Shown here: one piece after another, positions 1 through 11,976 of the stretch | Numbering within the stretch: the stretch's first letter is position 1 | Layout of the letters: each line of letters opens with the position of its first letter | NCBI GenBank assembly: GCA_003987725.1 | Contig: RXJH01000010.1 | Coordinates: forward strand, 1 to 64,000 | Length of the DNA: 64,000 nucleotides | From: Hyphomicrobium sp. | GTDB taxonomy: Bacteria; Pseudomonadota; Alphaproteobacteria; Rhizobiales; Hyphomicrobiaceae | Direction: 5' to 3' | The notes under the pieces: generated by a model | What the model saw: only the letters and a program-made list of their open reading frames with translations | Told to the model about the DNA's origin: nothing | Database searches by the model: none | Position numbers and translations under genes: made by a program

Positions 1-1252
1 TTGCTCAAAGCCAACATTATCCAGTAGCAAAAGCTGAGCGTGTATCGGGATCATTTTGCGCCACGGCGTCCGCGACAGCGCGAATGAAGGCGGGCGAAAC
101 CGTCTACAAGTTCGGCGTTCGCCAAATCCAGGCCATCGGCAACACCGTTCGTGATGCCGACAAACGCGTCAAGGAAGGCAAATTCGTCGACGCGCTCTGG
201 CACATGGCCACCGACGAAATCAAACACTCCGAACAGAACGCGGCAAAAGCCGCGCAAGAAAGCGAGCTCGTGCGCGTTGCCGGAGATCGCGGCCAGCGCC
301 TACGGCGGTCCGGGCGGCGCGGCCGCTTATGCCGCGTGGCTGACGTACAGCCAAACCAAAGACGTGGGTCTTGCCCTGCGTGTCGGCGCCATCACGGGCG
401 CGGCTGCCTATGCGACCGGCTCGGTTTCCAAGCTCCCCAACAACCCCGCCGCTATCGCGCAAAAAACAATCATGGCCGGCGCCATCGGCGGTGTCGCCGT
501 TGCCGCTTCCGGCGGCGATAAGCAAGCCATTCAAGAAGGCTTCTTGAAATCCGGCGGCGCCGTCATGATCCAGTCCATCTACGAAACGCAGACCACGCAT
601 AAACTTGACGCCCGGATCTCCAAAGGCAACGCCGTTTGCATGGCGACCCTCGACGTGAAGGCTGCTTGTGCGCCGCCGATCGAGGCTTACCAATTGGATG
701 GCGATGGCAAACCAATTCCTGGGACAGCCGATGTCCGCAAACTCGATCCGCGGATACCGCATGTCGGGACATGGACCAAACCGGGCGAAGCTCCCATCAT
801 CGGCACGGGCGAGACGAGCCGATTCATGATCACGGTGTCGAAATACCCGGGCATGAACGCGATGGCCCTCTGGCACGACCATCTGTCGTACTCGATGAAC
901 TTCAATGGCGTGAACAATGTCTGGACCATCGTTCCGACGACAGCCGCGACCTACTACGGCACCGGTGCACCTGCGGAAGACAAAATCCGCGACGCCGCCG
1001 TCGAGAAGGCGCGAAAGCAGAACGGACAGATGATTCTCGGCAGCGAAAGCCTCGTTGGAAAGAACGCCGGCAATATCCTCGCGCGTCATCACCATGTCCG
1101 TGAGGCGCCGCAGTTGCGCCTCTGGCTTCTCGATCGAAGGATCGCCCGGCCACACGCGCGCGATGCGCGGCTTCGAAAGCTTCATGCCATTTGTAGGCCT
1201 CGGCGCTATCGGCGTTCTTTTCAATCTGAATATTATCAATTCCCCGCGCTAA
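1..1252 (+). pseudogene. Frameshifted hypothetical gene, possibly toxin-like; 5' end outside window
   Basis: Coding character moves through all three forward frames. One frame is open from the window edge and reads a charged helical stretch containing VRDADKRVKEGKFVDALWHM to about 265. A second, from about 280 to 1080, gives a Gly/Ala-rich possible membrane region (GAITGAAAYATGS, GAIGGVAVAA) followed by a polar domain with DPRIPHVGTW and MALWHDHLSYSMNF. A third, from about 1085 to the TAA at 1252, ends in MPFVGLGAIGVLFNLNI. Each piece looks protein-like where the others look scrambled, so two frameshifts, near 270 and 1080, are inferred. A helical region, a hydrophobic segment and a compact C-terminal domain recall polymorphic toxin or large secreted proteins, but I do not recognise the family. 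Two sequencing errors in an intact gene would look the same. Confidence 0.45.
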
Positions 1253-1311
1253 GACGGCATCGCAGTTTTTTCCGCTCGCACCCCCCTCTTTTAGCGCAGG
1301 TCTGCAAAGCA

Positions 1312-1744
1312 ATGGCGCTCACACTTTGCTTCTGCAAAAAGCTTTTCTCACAAAATATCGACATCGAAACCTTATCGAGTACGAACCATAGCGCCGTCGT
1401 CGACCTCAGCATTCATTGGCGAGGCCTAACCGATAACGGCGGATTATTCTATGGGGTGAATTCAAAAGAAAACGCGTGCAAAACCGAAGCGCGAAAGACG
1501 GATAAAGAGCTTTACACTGAAGATGAGCAGCGCTTCGGTATACCGATCACACACAGCGGCATTTCAATACACTGCACGAGAAACCCGAGCGTGAAAAAGA
1601 ACATTGATGGGCATGACTACGACTACTTGGAACCTGCCACGATTGCTGTACGCATGCAGGACTCGCCCTATCTGATCGACTTTGCCGGTGAGTTCACTCC
1701 ACCCGCGCCCATTGCTGCTATGACAAGGGTTCAAACTGCACTCG
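1312..1744 (+). CDS. Hypothetical ORF of unclear 3' end upstream of lipA
   Basis: From the ATG at 1312 this frame reads a plausible soluble protein ([53 protein letters not shown]). The stretch is visibly richer in A/T than its surroundings, which suggests foreign origin. The frame does not stop before lipA; it stays open inside lipA to 2019, where the residues look like shadow coding. The given end is therefore only the point where lipA begins. The real stop may have been lost by fusion or frameshift. It could be a partner or immunity gene of the frameshifted gene upstream, but only position supports that. No family recognised. Confidence 0.35.
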
Positions 1745-2656
1745 ATGCATCGGACTCCAGAAAAAGCTCATCGGCCCGATCAGCCGATATTGAAGAAGCC
1801 AGATTGGATCCGAGTACGCGCGCCATCTTCTCAAGGATATCTCGCCACAAGGGAGGTCGTGCGGACACACGGTCTAGTGACGGTTTGCGAAGAGGCCGGC
1901 TGCCCCAACATCGGCGAGTGCTGGGAGAAACGTCACGCCACAATGATGGTGATGGGCAAGGTCTGCACACGCGCTTGCGCATTCTGCAATGTCGCCACGG
2001 GGCTACCAAAAGCCCTTGATCCCGATGAGCCCCACCGCGTAGCCGAGGCCGTGAGGGCGTTAAGGCTCGAGCACGTCGTCATTACTTCGGTCGACAGGGA
2101 CGACCTCCACGACGGCGGCGGAACGCATTTCGCGTCGATTATCCAGGCAATTCGCGAACATGCCCCTAAAACGAGTATAGAAGTGCTTATTCCAGACTTC
2201 TTGCGGAAGGCGGGCGCGCTAAATAGCGTCGTCGCCGCCCGGCCCGACGTCCTTAACCACAATTTGGAAACGGTCCCGTCACTCTATGTCCGCATCCGTC
2301 CGGGGGCGCGGTACTTCCACTCGCTACGGCTCTTGCAACACGCGAAAGAGATGGACCCATTGATGTTTACGAAGTCTGGCCTGATGGTAGGACTCGGCGA
2401 GACACGCGACGAGATTTTCCAAGTGATGGACGATCTCAGGTCGGCGGACGTGGACTTCCTGACAATTGGACAGTATCTGGCACCGTCAGCGAAGCACGCA
2501 GAGGTGAAGCGTTACGTATCGCCCAAGGAGTTCGCCGATCTCAGGCGCGTGGCGCTGGCCAAGGGGTTTCTCGTCGTAGCTGCGAGCCCAATGACACGCT
2601 CGTCATATCACGCGGGCGACGACTTCCGCCGCCTTAAAGCTGCACGCGCAGCCTGA
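1745..2656 (+). CDS. lipA: Lipoyl synthase LipA
   Basis: Radical-SAM enzyme that inserts two sulfurs into protein-bound octanoyl groups to make lipoyl cofactor. Both iron-sulfur signatures are visible: the auxiliary cluster cysteines at residues 48, 53 and 59 ([12 protein letters not shown]) and the radical-SAM CxxxCxxC at 74, 78 and 81 (CTRACAFC). The conserved C-terminal [10 protein letters not shown] is also present. The ATG at 1745 is the first start after an in-frame stop at 1721 and gives the usual family N-terminus (PEKAHRPDQ). At 303 residues it is only slightly shorter than typical. No lipB is visible nearby. Lipoylated clients in this window are GcvH and AceF, so this copy may serve the glycine-cleavage and pyruvate dehydrogenase complexes encoded downstream. 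It may be a second copy in the genome, which cannot be judged here. Confidence 0.95.
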   Translation: MHRTPEKAHRPDQPILKKPDWIRVRAPSSQGYLATREVVRTHGLVTVCEEAGCPNIGECWEKRHATMMVMGKVCTRACAFCNVATGLPKALDPDEPHRVAEAVRALRLEHVVITSVDRDDLHDGGGTHFASIIQAIREHAPKTSIEVLIPDFLRKAGALNSVVAARPDVLNHNLETVPSLYVRIRPGARYFHSLRLLQHAKEMDPLMFTKSGLMVGLGETRDEIFQVMDDLRSADVDFLTIGQYLAPSAKHAEVKRYVSPKEFADLRRVALAKGFLVVAASPMTRSSYHAGDDFRRLKAARAA

Positions 2657-3056
2657 TGTGCGGTCGATGAACATTTTCGCGGAATTCCATGGCTTGACGG
2701 CCGGTAATTCCGTCCGCCGAACGTCCCAACCGATCCTTTGGCCGACTGACCGTGGTCGGCTTGGCAGAAAAGATTTCAGCGATGTCTCCGGGCGGAATTT
2801 TGTCTAGGTAATTGGTTTATGCGGCGATGCGTTCTTGGCCGGCAAATAGAATTTTCGGTGCCATCGCCCGCCGAAACAGATCAACTCGCCCGCGACCCAC
2901 ATTCCACGTAATCGCGACGCGCAACTGCGATTGTCGAACGAGGCAGCGACCTTTGGGGGGCGCGCCGTCCTTGTTGTCGAGGGATCCAGTAAGGTGGTAC
3001 ACTCTAATAGAAATAAGCGCGTCATCTCTGTGTTTTTCAGGCCATTTTGAACGTGT
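2657..3056. other. Intergenic region without a recognisable gene
   Basis: About 400 bases between lipA and the recombinase relic. Short frames exist on both strands, but none has a family signature or a convincing ribosome site. The stretch is probably debris from the same mobile-element decay as the neighbouring relic. Confidence 0.4.
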
Positions 3057-3077
3057 CTGGGGGTCCTAGTCCCCCAG
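3057..3077. repeat. Short perfect inverted repeat (7-bp stem, 7-nt loop)
   Basis: CTGGGGG at 3057-3063 pairs with CCCCCAG at 3071-3077 around a TCCTAGT loop. There is no following T-run, so it is not a classical terminator. The stretch TCCTAGTCCCCCAGCCA resembles the 3' end of a tRNA gene, but no tRNA body lies upstream. It lies just beyond the end of the serine-recombinase relic and could be part of an old attachment site. Confidence 0.4.
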
Positions 3078-3089
3078 CCAGCCAACTCT

Positions 3090-3560
3090 CTGAAACATAT
3101 AAGTTTTATCTCTCTCCCAGTGAGCCTTGAAAGTGCCGTGACATCCGCGGCCTGCCACTTCGATCGTACGATCGCGGCGGACCAGAGACGCTAAATGGCG
3201 TGTCGGATGCCGCAATAATGCGATGAGGTTCGCATCAATTTCGCGATGCGCGTTGCCCGCGATGGCCAGACGCCTGCCTTTGCCAGCGCGGCGCAAGTTG
3301 GCCGCGATGGAGAGAACGATCGAAGCAACGTTCTCTTCCTTTGATGCCTGCCCTCCTCCGAGCGCATTGAGGAGCTTCACGCAATCGATCGAGACTTCAA
3401 CGCGATCGACCGCAACCGAAACTCGCTCGACGCTAGATCGAACGAACTCGATCAGCTCCGCAGATGGAAGGGTTAGCCATCGTGCGGCCAATTGTGATCC
3501 TTTGACCGCAGGCATCATAAAACTGCTATTTCCAATTGCGCATTTGCCGCGCGACAAATT
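3090..3560 (-). pseudogene. Decayed C-terminal fragment of a large serine recombinase
   Basis: The minus-strand frame from about 3560 to 3160 reads a stretch typical of the C-terminal part of large serine site-specific recombinases: ELIEFVRSSVERVSVAVDRVEV, then a variable linker, then LRRAGKGRRLAI and IDANLIALLRHP. No N-terminal resolvase catalytic domain with its active-site serine, and no central recombinase domain, is visible here, and the last about 30 residues look scrambled. It is therefore a relic, not a working enzyme. A second fragment of the same kind of protein lies near 57.2 kb, on the other side of the metabolic block. Family assignment is by motif memory only. Confidence 0.55.
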
Positions 3561-3689
3561 TTTCAAAAACAAAATGGAAATCATCTTTGCAGAAATACGA
3601 ATTCGCGGCGCAGATAAGACCGGTGGGCTTATTAGGAAGATAAAGTATTTTTAGATTTCGGCCAATTGAGTGCTGCGCCGCTATTGTCC

Positions 3690-4613
3690 TTACGTGCCCC
3701 GGATTTGTGGCAGATGTTTCCGGCCGTCTTTCGACGCGTAACGCCAAAAGGCGGCGGCCGCCGGCCCAAGCGCCTTGTCTAGGCGATGCACAAGATTCCA
3801 TTCGCGGACAACGGGTAATTCCTTGATATTTAGCGTGCAGAGCCGCCCGGTTTCAATTTCAAGCTCGATTGTGTGGGCCGATATCAGCGCGAGCCCGAGA
3901 CCCGCCATGACGGCTTGTTTGATCGTCTCGTTTGAACCGAACTCAATCGTTGCCGACGGCGCCGTTACTCTCACACCCTTGAAAAACATCTCAAATACGA
4001 CGCGGCTTCCCGAGCCCACTTCACGCACGAGCAATGTTTCTTTGGCTAAGCAGCTCCGATCCATTGCACGCGTTCGGCCGGCAAGTGGATGATCGGGGCG
4101 GGCGATCACGACGTAGGGATGCGGGCCGAATGCCGATTTGCTCACGACAATATCATCAGGTGGGCGTCCCATGATGGCGATATCGATCTCATAGCTCCTC
4201 AAAGCTGAGATGGTCTCTTCGCGATTCCCGACAACGAGCTTCAATTCAATATTGGGGTTCTGCGCGATGAAGGAATGTATGAGCCGTGGAGCAAAATACT
4301 TGGCAGTACTCACGACGCCGATCGTGACGCGACCTCCTTTAAGCCCCTTCAAGGCTTGAATCTGTTCGTTTGTGGTTTCGAGCAAGGCCTCCGTACGATT
4401 TGCCGTTTCGAGCAGAAGCCGTCCCGCGTCGGTCAGTCGCAATCCGGCCGTTGTACGATCGAAGAGGCGCAATCCAATCGACTCTTCGAGAAGTCGCAAT
4501 TGCTCCGTCACCGCCGGTGGCGTCAAACCCAATGCATTGGCGGCGACTACTATTTTTCCACTTTTCGCAATTGCAATAACTGATCTGAGCTGACGCAACG
4601 TAACATCGCGCAT
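3690..4613 (-). CDS. cbbR: LysR-type regulator CbbR
   Basis: 307-residue LysR-family protein. It has an N-terminal winged helix-turn-helix (residues about 1-60, TLRQLRSVIAIAKSGKIVVAANALGLTPPAVTEQLRLLE) and a C-terminal substrate-binding domain with the family-typical IAIMGRPPDD and LVREVGSGSR segments. Known CbbR proteins activate Calvin-cycle operons in response to metabolites such as RuBP, phosphoenolpyruvate or NADPH. It is divergent from cbbF with a 152-base gap, the standard arrangement for this regulator, so it very probably controls the operon that follows. Length and motifs look intact. Confidence 0.93.
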   Translation of the reverse strand: MRDVTLRQLRSVIAIAKSGKIVVAANALGLTPPAVTEQLRLLEESIGLRLFDRTTAGLRLTDAGRLLLETANRTEALLETTNEQIQALKGLKGGRVTIGVVSTAKYFAPRLIHSFIAQNPNIELKLVVGNREETISALRSYEIDIAIMGRPPDDIVVSKSAFGPHPYVVIARPDHPLAGRTRAMDRSCLAKETLLVREVGSGSRVVFEMFFKGVRVTAPSATIEFGSNETIKQAVMAGLGLALISAHTIELEIETGRLCTLNIKELPVVREWNLVHRLDKALGPAAAAFWRYASKDGRKHLPQIRGT

Positions 4614-4765
4614 GACATCACCACTAAAATAAACCTAACGCCGCAGTCATTTTATTCGATTTTATTTATTCGCGATCAAGCCCCATCGTCATCTCCACAA
4701 GCGTCCGCAAGCGGCGTGGCAAAGGTGCTGCCAGACAACTTCCGGCGGCGAGGGGAGACGATCCG
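4614..4765. promoter_or_regulatory. cbbR/cbbF divergent promoter with phased AT-rich repeats
   Basis: Divergent intergenic region. ATTTTATT occurs at 4649-4656 and again at 4659-4666, exactly 10 bp apart, and an inverted AT-rich element, AAAATAAA, lies at 4626-4633. Phased or inverted AT-rich repeats with T-N11-A spacing are what CbbR operators look like, so this is the probable CbbR binding site. A Shine-Dalgarno-like GGGGAGA precedes the cbbF start. Confidence 0.6.
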
Positions 4766-5809
4766 ATGTTCGAGGCAATTGATCTCGAGAGTCACGTCGC
4801 AGACCTTGCGGCGCAGGGCCTAACGCAAAGAGAGTTAGCACCCGTCATTTCCGCGCTCGAGGAGGCCGGCCGGAAACTTTGCAAGCTCATTGCCAGGGGG
4901 CATCACGCCGGCGCTCTCGCCGACTGCGTGAAGGCCGACAACGGCGCGGGCGATGCGCAGAAGAAATTGGATATCATCGCCCATCAGATCGTACTGGAAG
5001 CCTTAAGCGAGGCTCCCATCGCATGGCTCGCGTCCGAGGAATGCGAGGAAAGCGTTTCCATCAATCCTGGTGCTCTCTTTTCGATCGCCATAGATCCATT
5101 GGATGGCTCGTCGAACATCGAGACCAATGCGCCGATCGGGACGATCTTCTCGATCCTCCCCTCATCGCCTGATGGAACCGCCGCAGCAACGCTTCTACAG
5201 CCTGGGTCGGTGCAGACGGCGGCGGGATTTCTCGTCTACGGCCCGCAATGCGTACTGTTTCTGACGTTCGGGCACGGCACCGACATGTTCACGCTCGATC
5301 CCGATGCAGGTGTCTTCTTGCTCTGCGCCAGCGGCGTCCGGATCGGGAACGATACGCGGGAATTCGCCATCAATTCCTCGAATGCACGGCACTGGAACCC
5401 AAACATGCGCAGCTATATCGGCGATTGCGTCTCTGGGCTCGAGGGACCGCGCGGGAAGGACTTCAATATGCGCTGGATCGCATCGCTCGTGGCGGAGGCG
5501 CAGCGCATTCTCGTTCGCGGCGGCGTCTATCTGTATCCGCGCGACAAGCGCCGAGGCTACGAAAATGGGCGTTTGCGCCTGATCTACGAAGCCAATCCCA
5601 TCAGCTTCCTCGTTGAGCAGGCTGGGGGAGCGGCAACCGACGGTGTCGCGCGCATTCTCGATATCCGTCCTGCCCACCTGCATCAGCGCACGCCGTTCGT
5701 CTTCGGTTCGAGCCGGGAGGTGGAGTGCGTCAGCCGATACGCGCGAGGTCTGGAGGGAAGCAACGATTCGCCGCCGCTATTTTCTGAGCGAGGTCTGTTC
5801 CGTCACTGA
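4766..5809 (+). CDS. cbbF: Fructose-1,6-bisphosphatase, class I
   Basis: Hydrolyses fructose-1,6-bisphosphate (and in CBB operons often sedoheptulose-1,7-bisphosphate) during RuBP regeneration. The metal-binding signature DPLDGSSN is at residues 110-117, followed by the conserved NAPIGTIFSI. Upstream, EECEES supplies the acidic metal ligands, and RGGVYLYPRD near residue 255 is the substrate-site segment. At 347 residues it has the usual length. It is the first gene of the cbb operon, and its stop (TGA) overlaps a potential upstream start of cbbP, so the two are translationally coupled or nearly so. Confidence 0.95.
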   Translation: MFEAIDLESHVADLAAQGLTQRELAPVISALEEAGRKLCKLIARGHHAGALADCVKADNGAGDAQKKLDIIAHQIVLEALSEAPIAWLASEECEESVSINPGALFSIAIDPLDGSSNIETNAPIGTIFSILPSSPDGTAAATLLQPGSVQTAAGFLVYGPQCVLFLTFGHGTDMFTLDPDAGVFLLCASGVRIGNDTREFAINSSNARHWNPNMRSYIGDCVSGLEGPRGKDFNMRWIASLVAEAQRILVRGGVYLYPRDKRRGYENGRLRLIYEANPISFLVEQAGGAATDGVARILDIRPAHLHQRTPFVFGSSREVECVSRYARGLEGSNDSPPLFSERGLFRH

Positions 5810-5847
5810 TGACAATCCTTCGATCCGTCGGAAGACAGAGAACTAAC

Positions 5848-6765
5848 ATGTCTCGATTGCATCCAATCATCTCCGTCACTGGCTCGTCAGGCGCCGGCAC
5901 GACTTCGGTCAAGCGCACATTCGAACAGATTTTCCGCCGTGAGAATGTGAGTGCCGCCTTCATCGAGGGTGACGCGTTCCATCGCTATGACCGTGCCGGC
6001 ATGAAGGCGGCCATCGAAGCCGCTGCCGATGAAGGTACGCCCCACCTCAGCCACTTCGGACCCGACGCAAATCTGCTCGATATGCTTGAGGAAACGCTAC
6101 GCACCTACAGCGAGTCGGGAACGGGCAGGACGCGCATCTACGTTCACGACGCGAAGGAATCCGAGCTGCATGGAATTCCTGTTGGTCAATTCACGCCGTG
6201 GCACAATCTGCCAACTGAAACCGATCTCTTGTTCTACGAGGGCCTGCACGGCGCCGTTGTCGGAAACGGTATTAATGTCGCGCAGCACGTCGATCTGAAG
6301 ATCGGCGTTGTCCCGGTCGTAAACCTCGAGTGGATCCAGAAGATCCACCGGGATCGCGAGACGCGCGGCTATTCGACCGAAGCGATAACCGACACCATCC
6401 TGCGCCGGATGCCCGACTACGTGCGCTACATCTGTCCGCAATTCTCAGAGACGGACATCAATTTCCAACGCGTGCCTATTGTCGACACGTCAAACCCGTT
6501 CATCGCCCGCTGGATACCGACAGCGGATGAATCGATGGTGGTCATTCGTTTCAAGAATCCGCGCGGCATCGACTTCCCGTATCTCCTGTCGATGATCCCG
6601 GCGAGCTTCATGAGCCGCGCCAACTCCATTGTGATCCCTGGCGGCAAGCTCGATCTCGCCATGCAGCTCATCCTGACGCCGATCATCCTCAAGCTCATCG
6701 ACAGGAAGCAGCGTGTGGTGTGGGGCGCGAAGGCAGCATGGCCGCAGGAGCGAGAAGCGGTATGA
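5848..6765 (+). CDS. cbbP: Phosphoribulokinase
   Basis: Phosphorylates ribulose-5-phosphate to RuBP with ATP, one of the two reactions unique to the Calvin cycle. The P-loop is at residues 12-20 (GSSGAGTTS). The bacterial class I hallmarks [19 protein letters not shown] and FYEGLHGAV follow. An in-frame ATG 39 bases upstream overlaps the cbbF stop, but the family N-terminus ([17 protein letters not shown]) points to 5848, giving 305 residues. The final codons overlap cbbT by four bases (ATGA). Confidence 0.95.
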   Translation: MSRLHPIISVTGSSGAGTTSVKRTFEQIFRRENVSAAFIEGDAFHRYDRAGMKAAIEAAADEGTPHLSHFGPDANLLDMLEETLRTYSESGTGRTRIYVHDAKESELHGIPVGQFTPWHNLPTETDLLFYEGLHGAVVGNGINVAQHVDLKIGVVPVVNLEWIQKIHRDRETRGYSTEAITDTILRRMPDYVRYICPQFSETDINFQRVPIVDTSNPFIARWIPTADESMVVIRFKNPRGIDFPYLLSMIPASFMSRANSIVIPGGKLDLAMQLILTPIILKLIDRKQRVVWGAKAAWPQEREAV

Positions 6766-8795
6766 CAACGGCGACAACCACAGAACCGGTTGATCTCGAG
6801 GGCATGGCGAACGCCATACGCTTCCTGACAATAGATGCCGTCGAGGCCGCAAAGTCGGGCCATCCCGGCATGCCGATGGGCATGGCCGATGTCGCAGCGG
6901 TTCTCTTTTACAGCCATATCAAGATTGATCCCTCAAAGCCGGACTGGCCCGATCGTGATCGCTTCGTTTTGTCGGCTGGGCACGGCTCGATGCTGCAGTA
7001 TGCGCTTCACTATCTGCTCGGCTACAGCGATATGCCGATCGAAGCGCTGCAACGTTTTCGGCAGCTCGGCTCGCCGACGGCGGGGCATCCCGAATATCGT
7101 CACTGCCAGGGTATCGAGACGACGACCGGACCGTTAGGCCAAGGTCTGGCGACTGCGGTTGGTATGGCTATCGCCGAGCGCATGCTGAACGCCAGGTTCG
7201 GGGACGACATCGTCGATCACCGCACGTACGTGATGGCCGGCGATGGCTGCCTGATGGAGGGCATTTCTCAGGAAGCCATCGATCTCGCCGGCCATTTAGG
7301 TCTCAACCGTTTGATTGTCCTGTGGGACGACAACCGGATTTCGATCGATGGGCCAACGAGTCTATCGACGTCGACCGGGCAATTCGAGCGGTTCTCCGCA
7401 TCCGGATGGCGGGTCGAGCGCATAAACGGTCACGCCCCGAACGAGATCGCCGCGGCTCTCGAAGCCGCGCGCCACTCGCGGCTCCCCTCGCTCATTGCGT
7501 GCCGGACAGTCATCGGCTTTGGGGCACCTACGAAGCAAGGCACGGAAGGCGTGCACGGGGCTCCACTCGGTGCCGATGAAATCCGTGCGGCGCGTGAACG
7601 GCTCGGCTGGCCACATCCGCCATTTGTTGTTCCGGGTCACATCCTCGAACAATGGAGCGGCGCTAGACGCCGCGGCGCGGCTCTCCACCAAGAATGGGCC
7701 GCGCGCTTGGCCGCGTCGCCACTACGTCACGAGTTCGAAGAGGTCTGTCGCGGCGATCTTCCGGAGAACTTCGGCGCGCGGATGGCGGTATTCAAAAACG
7801 AGCTCATCGAAAATGCGACGAAGGTTGCAACCCGCAAGGCGAGCGAGATGGCGCTCACGGTCATAAACGCCGCGACTCAGCAAACGATTGGCGGGTCTGC
7901 GGACCTGACGCACTCGAATCTGACGCTGACCAAGGACTTGAAGCCCATTTCCCGAGGGCAGTTCGCCGGCCGATATCTTCACTATGGAATTCGCGAGCAC
8001 GCCATGGCTGCCGCGATGAACGGCATCGCGCTCCATAGTGGGTTCATTCCCTACGGCGGCACGTTTCTGGCGTTTTCGGACTACGCGCGCGGCGCCATGA
8101 GGCTATCGGCGCTGATGGGACTGCGCGTCATCTACGTCCTCACGCACGACTCGATCGGTCTTGGCGAGGACGGGCCAACGCATCAGCCGGTCGAGCATCT
8201 GGCGACGCTCCGGGCAATGCCCGACATGAACGTATTCCGTCCCGCCGACGCGGTTGAGACTGCTGAGTGCTGGGAATTGGCGCTTCAGTCGCGGACAACG
8301 CCGTCGGCGCTTTGCTTGTCCCGGCAGAATTTGCCGACCGTCCGCCGGAATGCCGGTCAGAATCTCAGCGCCAAGGGCGCCTACGTTCTGCAAGAAGCCG
8401 CAGGGGCACGTGATGTGACGTTGCTGGCGACGGGCTCGGAAGTCGAACTGGCGCTCATCGCGGCCGCCAAGCTCGATGCTCGCAATATCCAGGCCGCCGT
8501 CGTGTCGATGCCGTGCTGGGAGCTCTTCGAAGCTCAGGATGTCGGCTATCGGGCGGCTGTTCTCGGCTCCGCGCCTCGAATTGGCATCGAAGCCGCAGCG
8601 CGCTTCGGATGGGATCGCTGGATCGGCGAGCAAGGTCAATTCATCGGCATGACCGGCTTTGGCGCCTCGGGGCCGGCAGCCGATCTGTACCGCAATTTCA
8701 AGATCACGTCTGACGCTGTTGTCGATGCGGCGATGATCCTTCTGCATCCGCGCACGACATCTCCAACCGCGAACCACCACGCATCCCATAACTGA
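6762..8795 (+). CDS. cbbT: Transketolase
   Basis: Thiamine-diphosphate enzyme that exchanges two-carbon units among sugar phosphates in RuBP regeneration. The TPP signature begins at residue 150 (GDGCLMEG). Earlier conserved parts are [12 protein letters not shown] and [14 protein letters not shown]. The pyrimidine-binding and C-terminal domains follow ([29 protein letters not shown]). The ATG at 6762 is chosen because it overlaps the cbbP stop by four bases and fits the family N-terminus; a start 42 bases upstream lies inside cbbP. The length, 677 residues, is normal. Confidence 0.95.
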   Translation: MTTATTTEPVDLEGMANAIRFLTIDAVEAAKSGHPGMPMGMADVAAVLFYSHIKIDPSKPDWPDRDRFVLSAGHGSMLQYALHYLLGYSDMPIEALQRFRQLGSPTAGHPEYRHCQGIETTTGPLGQGLATAVGMAIAERMLNARFGDDIVDHRTYVMAGDGCLMEGISQEAIDLAGHLGLNRLIVLWDDNRISIDGPTSLSTSTGQFERFSASGWRVERINGHAPNEIAAALEAARHSRLPSLIACRTVIGFGAPTKQGTEGVHGAPLGADEIRAARERLGWPHPPFVVPGHILEQWSGARRRGAALHQEWAARLAASPLRHEFEEVCRGDLPENFGARMAVFKNELIENATKVATRKASEMALTVINAATQQTIGGSADLTHSNLTLTKDLKPISRGQFAGRYLHYGIREHAMAAAMNGIALHSGFIPYGGTFLAFSDYARGAMRLSALMGLRVIYVLTHDSIGLGEDGPTHQPVEHLATLRAMPDMNVFRPADAVETAECWELALQSRTTPSALCLSRQNLPTVRRNAGQNLSAKGAYVLQEAAGARDVTLLATGSEVELALIAAAKLDARNIQAAVVSMPCWELFEAQDVGYRAAVLGSAPRIGIEAAARFGWDRWIGEQGQFIGMTGFGASGPAADLYRNFKITSDAVVDAAMILLHPRTTSPTANHHASHN

Positions 8796-8805
8796 GGAAC
8801 CTCCG

Positions 8806-9885
8806 ATGGCTCGCATCACCCTTCGACAACTTCTCGATCATGCGGCCGAGCGCGGCTACGGCGTGCCGGCGTTCAACATCAACAACATGGAGCAAAGCCT
8901 CGCCATCATGGAGGCGGCGCGGGCAACGGCGAGCCCCGTCATTTTGCAGGTCAGCCGAGGCGCGCGGTCCTACGCAAACGACATCATGCTGGCGAAGATG
9001 ACGGAGGCGCTGGAACTCATGTATCCTGAGATTCCGGTTTGCATCCACCAGGACCACGGCAACAGCGTCGGTACCTGCCTGTCGGCCATCCAGCACGGCT
9101 TTACCTCGGTCATGATGGACGGGTCGCTCGGCGAGGATGCGAAAACGCCGGCCACTTACGCCGAGAATGTCGCCATCACGCGCGAAGTGGCACGGCTTGC
9201 GCATACGATCGGTGCGTCTGTCGAAGGCGAGCTGGGGTGCCTAGGCTCGCTTGAAAGAGGGGAAGGCGACGCCGAGGACGGGCACGGCTTCGAAGGCAAA
9301 CTCGACCGGTCGATGCTGCTCACGGACCCAGATGAGGCCATGCGGTTCGTGGCGGAGACCAACGTCGACGCGTTGGCCGTTGCCATCGGAACGAGTCACG
9401 GCGCCTATAAATTTTCGATGCGACCGACGAGTGCGGTCCTCGCGATGGACGTCATCGAGAAAATTCACGCGCGGCTTCCGAACACCCACATTGTCATGCA
9501 CGGCTCGTCATCCGTTCCGGAGGAATGGCAGCAGGTCTTCAACGCCTACGGCGGCGAGATGAATGAGACCTACGGCGTTCCGGTCGAAGAGATCGTGCGC
9601 GGTATTCGTCACGGCGTTCGCAAGATCAACATCGACACCGACCTGCGCCTCGTGGCAACGGCGGAAATCCGCCGCGTAGCCACGACGCAGAAATCCGAGT
9701 TTGACCCGCGAAAATTCTTGAAGCCTGCCATGACGGCGATGAGCACGATCTGCCGCCAGCGCTTCGAAGCGTTTGGTACGGCAGGCAACGCTTCGAAGAT
9801 CAAAGTCATCGCCATGGCCGATATGGCCAAGCGCTACGCGGGTGGCGACTTGATGCCGCCGCGGGACATCGCCGAAGCCGCCTAG
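8806..9885 (+). CDS. cbbA: Class II fructose-bisphosphate aldolase
   Basis: Zinc-dependent aldolase condensing dihydroxyacetone phosphate with glyceraldehyde-3-phosphate, or with erythrose-4-phosphate in the Calvin cycle. The catalytic Asp and zinc-ligand region is at residues 81-84 (HQDH). The second-half signature GTSHGAYKF, with a further zinc-ligand His, and HGSSSVP carry the rest of the active site. At 359 residues it is the longer CbbA/Fba subtype seen in proteobacterial cbb operons. It lies 10 bases after cbbT, preceded by GAGGAAC. Confidence 0.95.
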   Translation: MARITLRQLLDHAAERGYGVPAFNINNMEQSLAIMEAARATASPVILQVSRGARSYANDIMLAKMTEALELMYPEIPVCIHQDHGNSVGTCLSAIQHGFTSVMMDGSLGEDAKTPATYAENVAITREVARLAHTIGASVEGELGCLGSLERGEGDAEDGHGFEGKLDRSMLLTDPDEAMRFVAETNVDALAVAIGTSHGAYKFSMRPTSAVLAMDVIEKIHARLPNTHIVMHGSSSVPEEWQQVFNAYGGEMNETYGVPVEEIVRGIRHGVRKINIDTDLRLVATAEIRRVATTQKSEFDPRKFLKPAMTAMSTICRQRFEAFGTAGNASKIKVIAMADMAKRYAGGDLMPPRDIAEAA

Positions 9886-11382
<1,497 letters not shown>

Positions 11383-11413
11383 CCGCCGCAAATTGATCAT
11401 GGAGCAACCTGCG

Positions 11414-11839
11414 ATGCGAATAACGCAAGGCGCGTTTTCCTTTCTGCCGGATCTGACCGACACACAGATCAAGCGACAGATTCAATATTGCCTCGATAGC
11501 GGCTGGGCGGTGAATGTCGAGTTTACCGACGACCCGCATCCCCGCAATACATTTTGGGAGATGTGGGATTTACCAATGTTCGAAGTCAGGGACGCAGCGG
11601 GAGTGATGATCGAGATCAACAAGTGCAGGAAGGTTCGCGGTGATACGCACTACATCCGTTTGAACGCGTTCGACAACGGACACGGATGCGAGTCGGTAAG
11701 GCTCTCCTTCATTGTTGGCCGGCCCAACTCCGAGCCAGGATACGCCCTCACGCGCCAAGAGGGGCCAGGCCGAACGATAGTCTACACAACGCGCGCATAT
11801 GCGGCCGACAAGCCGGAAGGCAATCGATACCGCGACTGA
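11414..11839 (+). CDS. cbbS: RuBisCO small subunit
   Basis: Small subunit that caps the L8 core of form I RuBisCO. It starts with the red-type MRITQGAFSFLPDLTD and contains the conserved DDPHPRNTFWEMWDLPMF and INKCRK segments. The C-terminal extension (GRTIVYTTRAYAADKPEGNRY) forms the beta-hairpins that line the central pore in red-type enzymes. The ATG at 11414 fits the family N-terminus and has a GGAG nine bases upstream; an ATG 21 bases earlier is less likely. The gene sits 31 bases after cbbL. Confidence 0.95.
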   Translation: MRITQGAFSFLPDLTDTQIKRQIQYCLDSGWAVNVEFTDDPHPRNTFWEMWDLPMFEVRDAAGVMIEINKCRKVRGDTHYIRLNAFDNGHGCESVRLSFIVGRPNSEPGYALTRQEGPGRTIVYTTRAYAADKPEGNRYRD

Positions 11840-11976
11840 CCTCGGTGCGATGAGTACCAAGGGCAGTTCGACCGGCGTGAGCAGGCCGAGCTGCGTTTCC
11901 TCCACGACTTTGGGGGGTAGATGTGTCCCTGCCCCCCAATTTTTCCTGTCACCGATCCGAACGTAGGAGGCGTGCC

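Noticed and set aside
220-1239. Long minus-strand frame (339 codons) opposite the frameshifted gene
   Set aside because: Composition is the Arg/Gly/Asp-rich pattern of an antisense shadow in GC-rich DNA, with no family features; the forward frames read better.
3051-3085. tRNA gene near 3.06 kb suggested by TCCTAGTCCCCCAGCCA
   Set aside because: Only a 3'-end-like piece is present. No acceptor, D or anticodon arm could be folded upstream, so no tRNA gene was called.
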